Shown here one piece after another: positions 12,108 through 21,741 of a DNA stretch of 64,000 nt. Within the stretch, counting starts at the first letter, position 1; every line of letters starts with the position of its first letter. The notes below the pieces were generated by a model that saw only the letters and a list, made by a program, of their open reading frames with translations, was not told where the DNA came from and made no database searches. The position numbers and the translations under genes are program-made. The stretch is from contig CM043945.1 of the NCBI GenBank assembly GCA_014529385.2, positions 148,911,241 to 148,975,240 on the forward strand. The letters run 5' to 3'. The stretch is from Adiantum capillus-veneris. Its lineage: Eukaryota > Streptophyta > Polypodiopsida > Polypodiales > Pteridaceae.

Positions 12108-12397
12108 CTTCGTCCTTTGACAGCATACTTAATATCTTCCCAAGTTTGAGTGTTTTGAGCTACTTGATTATCTTTGCAGTGTTGTTTCCACCAAAGCTTG
12201 GCATCCCCCGTGAGACGAAACATAGCCAACATTGCTTGGTTATCGGGAGTAGTACCAGCAGCAGCAAAATAATCTTCCATCTCTTCGAGCCACACTTCTG
12301 CATCGCGCTCAACTAGGGCTCCTTCCCCTTTGAAAGAGGGAAGTTTAGCTTGCTTGAGAAGTAGCTTTTTCTCTTGAAGAGATGTGTACACCGCACT
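12108..12397 (-). pseudogene. Gag (main exon) of J, truncated
   Basis: The frame AGT-GCG-GTG follows a CAG acceptor (AG at 12398-12399) and encodes YTSLQEKKLLLKQAK ... VERDAEVWLEEMEDYF and AMFRLTGDAKLWWKQH. It aligns without gaps over most of its length to gag of I. Codons upstream of YTS align with I too, where a stop lies just upstream of the exon, so translation must enter by splicing or from an internal start. The gag is cut after EDIKYAVKG by the G junction. Confidence 0.8.
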
Positions 12398-12573
12398 CTG
12401 TGCAATATAGATTAAGTGAAACTTTATTGGATACTCTAACTTTAATCCACTTTAAGGCAAGACTTGATCAGAAAATAATACAAACAAAAGATAATATTAA
12501 TCCAAAATTTATTTATATACACATTATTTGCTACCAAGGTTGGTAGTCTTTAGGTACAAGGATTGTAATGTCT

Positions 12574-13056
12574 CTATATTTTGAGTTTAGCGACTACAAA
12601 AGGATAGGCTAAAGGATCAAAATAATAAGTTTCTTTTGACCCTTGAAAGCTATGAGATACACATATGGGTCGAATCCTACCACCATGGATAACTTTTGTA
12701 ACTTGGTTATAGACCCATTGAGTCTGAGATATCTTTTCTCCTCCCAAGGTAATGGTAGCATCCGGATTCTTAGTACCAATGAAAAGATAAACTTCGATGA
12801 CTTTTAATTCCTCTGCCCATCAAAGTTTCTTGAGGTTGTTATCCATGCACCATATCTTGTCCGCATCGATGGTATAGATTCCTCCAGATGGACTCCAGTT
12901 GATACCCCATCCTCTATGCACCCTTGGGATAGGTGCAAACACCCTATCCAAAATCATCATCACCCTTTTTCGAAACTGATAATTTGGTGATTGGCATGCA
13001 TTTTCAAACATGATGGTGAACACCTGGAATTTCTGGTAGGCTGAATGAACATTTTC
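12574..13056 (-). pseudogene. Conserved leader ORF of J (unknown family)
   Basis: A 160-codon frame between primer site and gag, interrupted only by one TGA at codon 79. It begins directly after a CTGGTACAG/GAA acceptor-like site in phase 0. It is collinear with the leader ORF of I (21021-21524): shared FQVF, YQFR, GW, GG(I/V)Y, LKK and EEL(K/R)VIE. Stops fall at different codons in the two copies, which indicates that both descend from an open frame. I do not recognise the fold. It may be an N-terminal Gag exon or a separate accessory protein. Confidence 0.65.
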
Positions 13057-13191
13057 CTGTACCAGGAAAGTTTAGTCTTCAATACCATATAAAAACATAA
13101 AACAATTTTTCTAGGTTCTTCTATTATTTCAAACATTCGCATCCTTCAATATCCAAACATCAATCTAAAAATCTCCCCAAGCTTTAACCTA

Positions 13192-13204
13192 GGCTCTGAT
13201 ACCA
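13192..13204 (-). other. Primer-binding site of J (initiator tRNA-Met)
   Basis: The minus strand reads TGGTATCAGAGCC, one base from the LTR end at 13206. It is identical to the site in I. Confidence 0.9.
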
Positions 13205-14290
13205 GTGTAAGGTCCCTGCCCCTTTTTGAGAGGAGCAGAGTACCTTTGATAGGTCTCCAATCCTGAGAAGGAAAAACCAACGGACATTGCCTTAGCTACT
13301 ACGTAGCCACGGGCATGAACCGTTAGTGAAGGATTGGTCCTATCTCGCTATGGCGGAGCGTGACCACCATAACCCTATCTAAAACCTATCTATAATCAAT
13401 TATACCTAAAAGTATAAATCTTAGAGTGACCAACCTGTACGCTTTTTTCCCCATGTTTCAGAAGCACTGCCGCCAAGGTTTGTCTCTTTTAAGATTTATG
13501 ACTTGAAAAAATAATTTCTAGCGTTGGAAAGTTACCCGACTCATCGGGTCCACCCGTCCATAGAATGATACCATCGGGGTATCATTCTCCCACTTTCCAC
13601 ACCACACTCACCCTTCTTTTGTTATCTAATTACTACCACACTGTTTAAACATACATGTTCCTTTACTTTATTTATGATACTGGTTTGTTAAAACAGTCCT
13701 TCAAACAGTATTACAAACAATAGTCAAACAAGAAGTCGTCCAATTTTAAACCAACAACCCTTGGATTAGGTTCACTCAAGAATCTCTACTGACGCTATTA
13801 TGTGCGATCGGTATATACATTATTTATAAAAACCCTTGTTCTCATGAGTGTCCCATACCGCTCAACAAGTACTCGTTGTGCTAATCTGGACGTAATCCCT
13901 CCACAGCAACAACGGTGTCAATCTGCACGTCATCCTCATGCCACAGCAAAACAAAACTGCAATATCCAGTTGGGCTAATCTGAGTGTACTCCCACCACAG
14001 CATCAGTGGTGCCATCCTGGGCGTCATCTCACGTCTCGGCAATTTCCACATAATACCATCGCTAATAAGTAGAGAGACTTGAGAGAAACCATACCGAAGG
14101 TTTTGGACAAACATTCTTTTCTATAGCAACCAGTTTAACCAAAAATTCTTTCCTACTTATCAAACATATGCCGAGTTTCTTGGGCTTAAGCCCCGTGGTT
14201 TCGGTCCGTGTTTTCTTTTCATAAGGTAAATAATATATTCCTATGGTCTCGCATATGCAATGATACATAACTTGAAACTACAATACTAAC

Positions 14291-14413
14291 CTGTACCATA
14301 GCTCCGATTGGTCCGATTGGTGGAGACATAACATGTTCCGCAGGAATTCCACCGTTACTTGTACCAGCTTCATGATCATTAGCGCCTTGGGTTCGAGCAC
14401 GCTTTGGAGCCAT
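14291..14413 (-). CDS. LTR-encoded exon 1 of J (predicted Gag N-terminus)
   Basis: 41 codons from the ATG at 14413 (MAPKRARTQGANDHEAGTSN) to a strong plant donor CAG/GTTAGT, ending in phase 0. The counterpart in the LTR of I starts MAPVKRTRFGGAHDREAGTS and also ends in phase 0. Conservation of the peptide and of the donor between diverged LTRs supports a coding exon. Predicted introns run from 14290 to 13057 (leader ORF) or to 12398 (gag), and both contain the primer site. Splicing is inferred, not observed. Confidence 0.65.
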
Positions 14414-14849
14414 TTTTTTGTACTACACTTATGTTATACACTTAGAACTTTAAATTGGTCAATTTTCCTAGTAATCTCTTGTTTCCAAAGAGAGTCTATA
14501 ACTTGAACCCTCACCACCTCGGATTCACACTTAGTATTGTTGTTCTATATCTAATTTCTATACATCAAATATTTGCTAATCGTAATTAGTCAAAAATTAA
14601 GTGTGTAAACTGCATTACTTTTATGCATGACATTTCTAATCCAATTCTAACTTCCATTTCTATACTTCAACTAAATCAATTTTTAATATTATTCAAAATT
14701 ATACTTAATCTAATTGACAATAAAATTGTTGAATGATAATTTCATCATGTATAATAAGAATATGATGAGTTCCCTTATGTATTAACTTTCAATTAACTAT
14801 GCATAAGTAAATGGTGAAGATGTACTAACTAGAGAGAGTAGGTATACTT

Positions 14850-15409
14850 AGAGAGATTAGAGTAAGAGAAAACATACACACAGATCTTTTCTAAAGTTAA
14901 TTGAATCTTACTAATCCATTAGAAAGATTAGAGTAAAAGAGAACACACACACATCCTTTTCTAAAGCTAATTGAATCTTACTAATCTATTAGAGAAATAA
15001 GAGTAAGGGATAGCGCACACACACACACACATATCCTTCTTTAAGCTAATTGAATCTTACTAATCTATTAGAGAGATTAGAGTAAGAGATAGCACACACA
15101 CACATAGCTAACTGAATCTTACTAATCTATTAGAGAGATTAGAGTAAGAGATAGCACACATACACACATATCCTTCTTAAAACTGATTGAATCTTACTAT
15201 CTATTAGAGAGATTAAAGTAGGAGATAGCACACACACATACACATATGCTTCTTAAAACTAATTGAATCTTACTAATCTATTAGAGAGATTAAAGTAGGA
15301 GATAGCACACACACACACACATATCCTTCTTAAAACTAATTGAATCTTACTAATCTATTAAAGAGATTAGAGTAAGAGATAGCACACATACATCATTCTT
15401 AAAGTTAAT
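14850..15409. repeat. Minisatellite in LTR of J (about 8 units of 60-80 bp)
   Basis: Each unit contains AATTGAATCTTACTAATCTA, TTAGAGAGATTAGAGTAAGAG and a CA-rich spacer of variable length. Within it, CTAATCT and AGATTAG form a 7-bp inverted repeat around a 7-base loop. The spacer between units varies mainly in the number of CA steps. Confidence 0.85.
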
Positions 15410-16069
15410 TAAATGCTTAATTAATACGCACCTTATTAGTCCACTAGAGTTTTTGCTCTCTTAGTGGTTTGTGGATGCCTTCTCTCTAAGAGAAGTGGCA
15501 GCACTCTGTGAGCACTATAGAGGCAATCTCTATGTCCCAAAAATCATACCCGCGTTTTTGGTAACCTTGTGGTACCCATCATCTTGACCACTTTGTCATT
15601 ATCATCAAAAGATAAGGCCACACAAACCCGCCTCATTAAGATTAGTCAAGACTAGCCTCTCCTTTTCATGTGACAGTGTGTCCCACTTTGTCCCCTCCTC
15701 AGTATGTGAGTCCAGGTGAGTCCATGTGCCTTCATTTGTCATCCCTGTGTATTCTTTTGTCTTTATAATTATTTTATTTATTTTCTTAATGATAATTACT
15801 TTACATTTTTAAGTTAAACTTTATAGTCTTATATTAACTTTACAGTAGTAAAAGAAAATTCTACAATCAGTAAATAAGTCTTGCAATAAGTTAATTAGTG
15901 ATTCATATAGCTAAACATGTCAGAATTTTGTAGCGTAAATTTTACATTCTAGGTTTTCTCAACCTATGATTCATAATTTGAACTCGAATATCTTAAATAA
16001 TGATTGATGGTTAAAAAAATTCAAATGCGTAATAGAACTTGTGTGAAATTCAAAAGTAGAGACCTTACA

Positions 16070-18140
16070 GATACGATCAAGTTTATTTGAAGCCTTTTAA
16101 ATGGCTTAGTACAAACAATCTTAGGATCGGAGTGTTGGGAGCATAGAAACGTCAAAGATCTTCTATGGACTTCGCATGCCAAATCAGGACAACTAACACC
16201 CATGAAGATCATCTATATCTTCAAGATCAAATATAAGGTTTAGCAAATCTACCACCCTACTTGTTTAGGGATTATTATAACAACAACTTTGTTATGATGA
16301 CTCCTAAGAAGGTGGAACAAATCAAATACCAAGGGTACTCCATAAGGGATTGGATACTGGGCCAAGGACCGGAAACTATTCCAAGATATGAACACCGTGA
16401 GAGATCTTCTAAGAGTAATGTTAAGAAACCGGAAACCACCTCATCATGGAGAAAACCGGGTGACACTAAAGCCAGTCCAGGGCTACATGAGTCACTATTT
16501 CCAACAAACTGGTTCGAAGGACTCGGAACAGGACCAACTTCATGGAGACTGGGAGTTGAACCAAATAGACGTATCAGACTCGCTGATTTTCAAAAATGGG
16601 TCAAAAAATACAGTCATAGATGAACAAGCACTAGTGCCTGTTACACCCTATGCTGAGCCTAGTCCATCTACAATAATGGTAGAAGGAGATTAGTATAATT
16701 CACATCCACCACCAATGGAAGATTCTGTGACTTATGCTCCATCAAAGCTTGCACCAATGTACTATGTGGCTAATCAAGGTATCATACCTCCTATGGTAAG
16801 ACCCATGATTAAGCCAAGAATTGGAAACTGTCATAACTGTGGTGCAAATGATCATTGGAAAAATCCTGACAAGAACCTCAAGCCAGTTGAAGCTTATTGC
16901 ATACAATGTTGCAAAAAGGGAGGACACTTCCCGGAAGATTGTCCAAAAACTCCTTTAAACAAGTGTAAAACAGTAGTGAATGTAGTCCAAGTGATACCTA
17001 GTAGCTTATCTGAAAGTGAACCGGTTGTTCCAATCAAGGTAATCACCAGAGCCCAGACTAAGAAAAAGAAACATAACTCCTCTGATGATTCAAAAAATAC
17101 AAAAATTTCCTCTCAAAAGATCGAAGCAGAAACAAAAGTTATGAGATGAGAAAACAGAAACAAAGGGCTGAAATTGAGGAGAAAGCAAAGAAGCTATTCC
17201 AGGAGAAACTAGAAGCAAAATCAAGGAAACCATCATGAAATCTGGAGGATCAATTTTGGTTGACAAAATTTTTGAGCCTATTAATGCAGCCTCGGAAGCC
17301 TACCAAGCGTGACTTGAAGCAGGCCAAAACATGAAAAACAAATGGAAACTATCCTTCTCCATACATGGAAGCAGCTAAGCTTGAAGCTTATCAAAATCTG
17401 GTAAGAATCACGCAAGAGTTGTTGGAAAAACAAAAACCCAAGCTCAAAAGTATGGCAAAACTTGGGAAGCTTGTGGTAAGAGACAATAAAGAAAAATCTG
17501 AAGTGGTGGTAGAACCCCACCTTGAAACAAAAGAGCCAGAACTTATAGCCGAACAGCGAAGATGCCTTAGACGGAATTCCATTCGTAGAAGAAGACTGGC
17601 CAAGACACTTATGGAAAAAAGTTAGAGAGATCAATGATGGGAGCCTAACTCTGAACTCAGCTCCTATAGAGGACAATCTACCTCCTATGTGGTTCGACAA
17701 TCTACCTCCTAATATGGACATGTATGTACAATTCTTGTATGGGAATTGCGGATCTAAAGCTTCAGGGATGTCTAAACCATTGACCTTGGAAATACTATCC
17801 TCTTACTTGGGAGATAACGAGGATGAATCCATAGTGTGTAAGACCACTCAAGTAAAAAGAGCGAAACAAACCCTAGAAGTAGACAACATCCATTCAATCG
17901 TGTCTACACCTACCCGATGCACTCTTACTTTGGGGAAAATTGAAAATCAGGCCATATCTATGGAATGAACTACAGAAAACCCTAGAGAAGGTGGGAATAA
18001 CGGGGCTAATCGCAAAAAATTTGTGAAAATTGAAACACAAAATGGACAACAAAGAGATTCGATATGTTCCAATGAACAAAGTTGGAGAATACTACGAAGG
18101 GGAAGAAGGGAACACAACCCTTCTAGTGAAATATAATGAC
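16070..18140 (+). pseudogene. Gypsy H gag and start of protease, copy 1
   Basis: Remnant of a plus-strand Athila/Tat-like element. 16261-16690 has two overlapping, frame-broken pieces of a basic Gag-like region. 16715-17149 encodes the nucleocapsid part: a degenerate first knuckle (CHNCGANDHWKN, last Cys lost) and a second, CIQCCKKGGHFPEDC. Lys-rich linkers follow. Around 18060-18140 the segment YVPMNKVGEYYEGEEGN aligns with the strand just before the protease active site in B. The frame is interrupted exactly there by element I at 18146. Positions 16613-18145 recur at 26171-27700. Confidence 0.7.
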
Positions 18141-18145
18141 ATAGA
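18141..18145. other. Target-site duplication ATAGA (left)
   Basis: ATAGA precedes the first I LTR. The same five bases occur at 27696-27700 before the second LTR and at 30575-30579 after it. This marks the original insertion of I into H. Confidence 0.85.
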
Positions 18146-18774
18146 TGTAAGGTCTCTGACCCGATCACAAGAGCACCCTTGTACCACGAAATGAATACAA
18201 TGAAATAAGTTACTATTTTTAGCAGTTTTCCAGATTCCGTCAGTGCCATGATGTTTAGAATGTTATAAAGCTTCAAAATGTGAATTAAAATAATTTTTGT
18301 GAAAAAATTCTAAAAATAGTAAGTTTTTGGTCACCCGACCCGTCCAGTCTCGACCGTCTCGAAAATCTGCACCCGTACCCCGAATTTGAAAAAAATGCAT
18401 TTTCGGACCCCGGGGGGGGGCTGCTAAATATGGCAGGTACTCAGACTCGTACGTCTTAGTTAGAGCTTAGTATAGCATATGGCCCGTTTTAGCCTAAAAC
18501 CAATTTTTCACAAAATTGTCCGGGAGGCACCGGGGGCCCGAGGCTGTGTGGGAACAGGTCCCAGCCCACTCCAAACCTGCTTTAGCAGATAGGGGGCACC
18601 CTCTTGCTTTGTGGGAGTCTTGGGGAAGCTGCCAAGCCTGCAACTCAGTGTGAGAGTCAGTTTACTGAGCCAACTGGACACTTGGTGGGTAGGCAACTGG
18701 ACTTGCCATGCAAGGACTGAGTGCTCATCCAGATGCAATTAGCAACACAAATCGATTTTCAGCCTGTAGGAGCC

Positions 18775-18782
18775 TATTTAAA
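18775..18782 (+). promoter_or_regulatory. Probable TATA box in LTR of I
   Basis: TATTTAAA just upstream of a CA-repeat tract, 630 bases into the LTR and 900 bases before exon 1. It is conserved in the second LTR at about 28436. This would make U3 about 0.65 kb and R-U5 about 2 kb. Confidence 0.45.
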
Positions 18783-19687
18783 GGCCTACACACACACACA
18801 CACACAGACAGATATGCTCACACACACACATTGCATACTCACACACCTACACATTGGGAAGGTGCTGCCGGCACACACACAGCTTTTGAAGAAGAAGCAA
18901 GGAGGGAGGTGCTGCCAAAATTCCCATCTCGAGGATTCATTGTATCATAAATTTAAGAGGATTCTCAGCCCCTAATCACGGTAATTATGGTTTAATTACT
19001 GCTTTTCTTAATCTCATCATTACCCACTCATAATTCTTGTCTACTATGTCTACTTTTAGCTATAATTCTCTATAGCTGCTCTCTAAGTTTTCATAGCTAT
19101 ACTTCATTACATAATTATCATTCATTTAGTTAATTTATTCAGCCATTCATCATCCTTAATCAAGGATTAATGCATGATTAGGAAAGATTCTCTCTCTAGG
19201 CGGTATAGTCAATAAATTGTCAGCTAGTAATAGTGTAGATTTGTCAGAATTCAATCTTTCACTACTCAATAGAGTTGTAATTAAATTATACTTAATCTTC
19301 TCCCACATTAGATGCGATTAAGGCTGAAAATTAATCCGTCATTAGTCCAATAAGAAGAAGGTTTTTCCATCACACATGCCTGCGGTCACTCTGCACCTTC
19401 ATATTGCTCTAGGAAAATGAATGAGCTTGCTTACTTCATATCTTTCATGAATCAATTAGAGAAACTCTGAATTTCTTAACCATCTAAGCCAAGTAATTAA
19501 CCTTAGAGTCGTTTCCCATAGGGTGGATACAGAATTACCCTTAAATTTGCTAGGGCAAAAAGGGAAAAATCTAACCTCGTGCATAAGGAGGAGTCTTTAA
19601 TAAATCTAATCTGCCGATTGGTTTGTCATGTTACTCTCGGACCTTAGCTCTTTTTTTTTCAAGTATATCATTTAAGTAGTGAGAAAA

Positions 19688-19828
19688 ATGGCCCCGGTTA
19701 AGAGAACTCGCTTCGGTGGAGCCCACGACCGCGAGGCGGGAACAAGCAATGTCAACGGAAAAGGAAAGGCTCCCATGGACGAGCAAATATCGGCCATCTC
19801 ACGGGCTATTGACGAAGAAATGGAAGAG
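19688..19828 (+). CDS. LTR-encoded exon 1 of I (predicted Gag N-terminus)
   Basis: 47 codons starting MAPVKRTRFGGAHDREAGTS and ending DEEMEE at a donor GAG/GTAGGT, phase 0. It resembles exon 1 of J in sequence, place and phase. Two acceptors downstream are also phase 0: TTGCAG/GAA at 21020/21021 (leader ORF) and CATGTAG/GTA at 21741/21742 (gag, whose preceding codon is a TAG stop). The predicted introns of 1192 and 1913 bases both remove the LTR end and the primer site. The peptide is basic at the start and acidic at the end. Splicing is inferred. Confidence 0.65.
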
Positions 19829-20119
19829 GTAGGTCCCAATTTCTATTCAAGTTGTTTAATTAACATTGCATACGATTAGTTAGGAATGAACATATCCCCG
19901 AACATGTTGGAGAAATCCGACAGAAACCTCGGCATTGAATGCATAGTACATTAAGTTCTAAAGTAGGAAGGTAATGTTGATGGGTATGCTGTTTACAATA
20001 GGAAAGAATGTCTGCTAGGGAAAATTTAGCTCGACATGTTCATTTTATTTCCAATGTTGAATCAGTCCTGACCCCCCTACTGATCACAGGGGGCAGAGTT
20101 CCTCGTTAGGGCTCTTGAA

Positions 20120-20236
20120 TCCACGACTTGCTTTTTATGCGGTGGATACCCACGACTTGCTTTCTATACGGTGGGAACCCACGTCTTGCTTTCTATGCGG
20201 TGGGAGTGTCCATGACGTGCTTTCTATGCGGTGGAC
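20120..20236 (+). repeat. Four tandem hairpin units in LTR of I
   Basis: Units at 20120-20146, 20149-20175, 20178-20204 and 20209-20235 share a GACTTGCTTTCTATGCG-like core. Each is flanked by complementary arms: TCCAC/GTGGA, CCCAC/GTGGG, CCCAC/GTGGG and TCCAT/GTGGA. Arm changes between units preserve pairing, with one wobble. The array lies inside the predicted first intron, upstream of the primer site, and is repeated in the second LTR at about 29788-29904. Confidence 0.75.
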
Positions 20237-20908
20237 ATACCTAGTTGTATGGGCAGCTAGGCGACAACGGGAGGAGTGAACTCTCGCTGGAGGGGTGATG
20301 TTGTACCTCCAGAACATTGGAACTTTTATGAATAAGTTTGAGTAGAATTTTTACTAGAATTCTGTCTTGGTGTTGTTTGCAATACTGGTTGAAGGGCTGT
20401 TTTAACGAACCATGTGATTTGGAATTAAACAAGGAATATCTATGTTGAACAACCTTCGTGGTAGTAATTAGGTCACACGAGGAAGTGTGAGTGTGGGGGT
20501 GGAAAGTGGGGGCTTGGCTCGGGTTGCCAATGCCTACGAGATGGGTGGTCCCGATTGGTCGGGAACTCTCTGTCCCCATAGTGCTTACTCGATATTAGTA
20601 TTACTCATTGCCCCTAGAGCGGAGAATCCTCGAGAGTGTGTGCCTCTAAAACATGGGGAAAAAGGCACTCGGGGTTTCTCTCCTCTTGGAAGGTGGGTCT
20701 TAGGATCGTTAGATAGTTAACTACGCTTCCCCTGCGAGGTGGAGCTAGATCTCGTTGCTAGTAGGCTCGAACTCGACTCACTTTGTGATGAGAGATCGTC
20801 CGCTAGTTGAACCCTGAACCATTTTGTTTATTTCTGCTATAGATCTAGTGGCCACCAGGTTTACCATCAGATCCGTTGTTTGATACGACGGGGTGGGGAT
20901 CTCACACC

Positions 20909-20921
20909 TGGTATCAGAGCC
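20909..20921 (+). other. Primer-binding site of I (initiator tRNA-Met)
   Basis: TGGTATCAGAGCC two bases after the LTR end. It is the start site of minus-strand DNA synthesis and is retained only in unspliced RNA under the splicing model. Confidence 0.92.
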
Positions 20922-21020
20922 TAGGTTAGGCTGGGAAAATAAAGTCGTATTGTTTGAACATTTAAAAGGAACTGAAAGTATATAGGTAGTTGATCCGAAT
21001 TCCTTGCATTGGTGTTGCAG

Positions 21021-21524
21021 GAAGACCCCGTGCTCGAATATCGGAAGTTCCAAGTGTTTGAGCTTATTTATGAGCAAGCTCAAAGATCCCTTGTTTACCA
21101 GTTCAGGCAAGATGTCATGGAGATACTGTTGAAGGCTTATACGCCACACTCCACTCGCATTGACAAAGGATGGGAACTTGATTGGACATTTCCAGGAGGG
21201 GTTTACTACATCAATGCTCGGAAGCTAGGGTGCCTGGCTACCGACTTGAAGAAGATACGTTGGTGAGAAGAGTTGAGAGTGATAGAGATATTCTACTTGG
21301 TGCCCACACGATTGGACCAGACTGTTTCGGGCAACTCCAACCAAACCATGAACGACTGGCTCTTGGAGAAGGTCACCAATGTGATTCCAGCAAACCGAGT
21401 CAAAACCTTTGGATTACTGAAAGCGGAACTCCGGCCCGATATCTTAGTTTATTATCCCCTCAAGAATGTGTATAAGAACTATTACACGAATGAAGTAGTG
21501 CATCATGTCAATACCATTTCCTAG
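21021..21524 (+). pseudogene. Conserved leader ORF of I (unknown family)
   Basis: 168 codons including the final stop, directly after TTGCAG in phase 0, interrupted by one TGA at 21264-21266. Its first residues, EDPVLEYRKFQVF, align with ENVHSAYQKFQVF of J. Conserved features continue: YQFR, VM-IL, GW, a GG-Y-I segment, LKK, and EEL-VIE after the internal stop. No zinc finger, membrane segment or enzyme motif is visible. It lies 100 bases after the primer site and 217 bases before gag. It may be an alternative product of exon 1 or a middle exon of Gag. Confidence 0.65.
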
Positions 21525-21741
21525 GCGTATGTTATACGCAATCCATAAAGCCATGTAATAAGCGGTCATCAGTCATCCTAAACCTTGAGGAGTTTTGATT
21601 GTAATAAATTTCCATCAATAAAGTGCTTTTTGTCTCTGAATCTCTGTCTTTTGATAAAGTGGAGTTTTGAATTTTATGAAAGTCTCATGTCTATCTTGAA
21701 ATTCAAGTAATGGTATCAAGAATTTCGTATAACCCATGTAG

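Larger units (their letters stand above)
12108..16069 (-). mobile_element. Long-LTR gypsy element J, 5' part
   Basis: The minus strand carries a 2.86-kb 5' LTR, an initiator-Met primer site, a leader with a conserved ORF, and the first ~95 codons of gag, after which the sequence jumps to G. It is a diverged relative of element I, with the same primer, LTR length, LTR exon, leader ORF and gag. It is inserted in H sequence, which begins at 16070. Its 3' part is missing, probably removed by the deletion or rearrangement that joined it to G. Confidence 0.85.
13206..16069 (-). repeat. 5' LTR of gypsy J (2.86 kb)
   Basis: Plus-strand borders are TGTAAGGTCCC at 13206 and GAGACCTTACA at 16069, giving TGTAAGGTC...ACCTTACA-type termini as in I (TGTAAGGTCTC). 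It contains the exon-like ORF at 14291-14413 and a minisatellite at 14850-15409. The 3' LTR is absent, so its age cannot be estimated. Confidence 0.85.
18146..20906 (+). repeat. 5' LTR of gypsy I (2.76 kb)
   Basis: Starts TGTAAGGTCTCTGACCC and ends GGGATCTCACA next to the primer site. It is nearly identical to 27701-30574. It contains a TATTTAAA box, CA microsatellites, exon 1 (19688-19828) and a hairpin-unit array (20120-20236). Confidence 0.93.

Noticed and set aside
13185-13210. tRNA-Met gene suggested by CTCTGATACCA
   Set aside because: Only 12-13 bases match the tRNA 3' end and no cloverleaf follows; this is a primer-binding site. The same applies at 2349, 20909, 43080 and 55987.
17281-17721. 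146-codon minus ORF repeated at 26836-27276
   Set aside because: Its conservation merely reflects the H segment duplication; it is antisense to H gag.
20120-20236. CRISPR-like repeat-spacer array
   Set aside because: Spacers are only 2-4 bases, there are no cas genes, and the locus is a plant LTR; treated as hairpin units instead.
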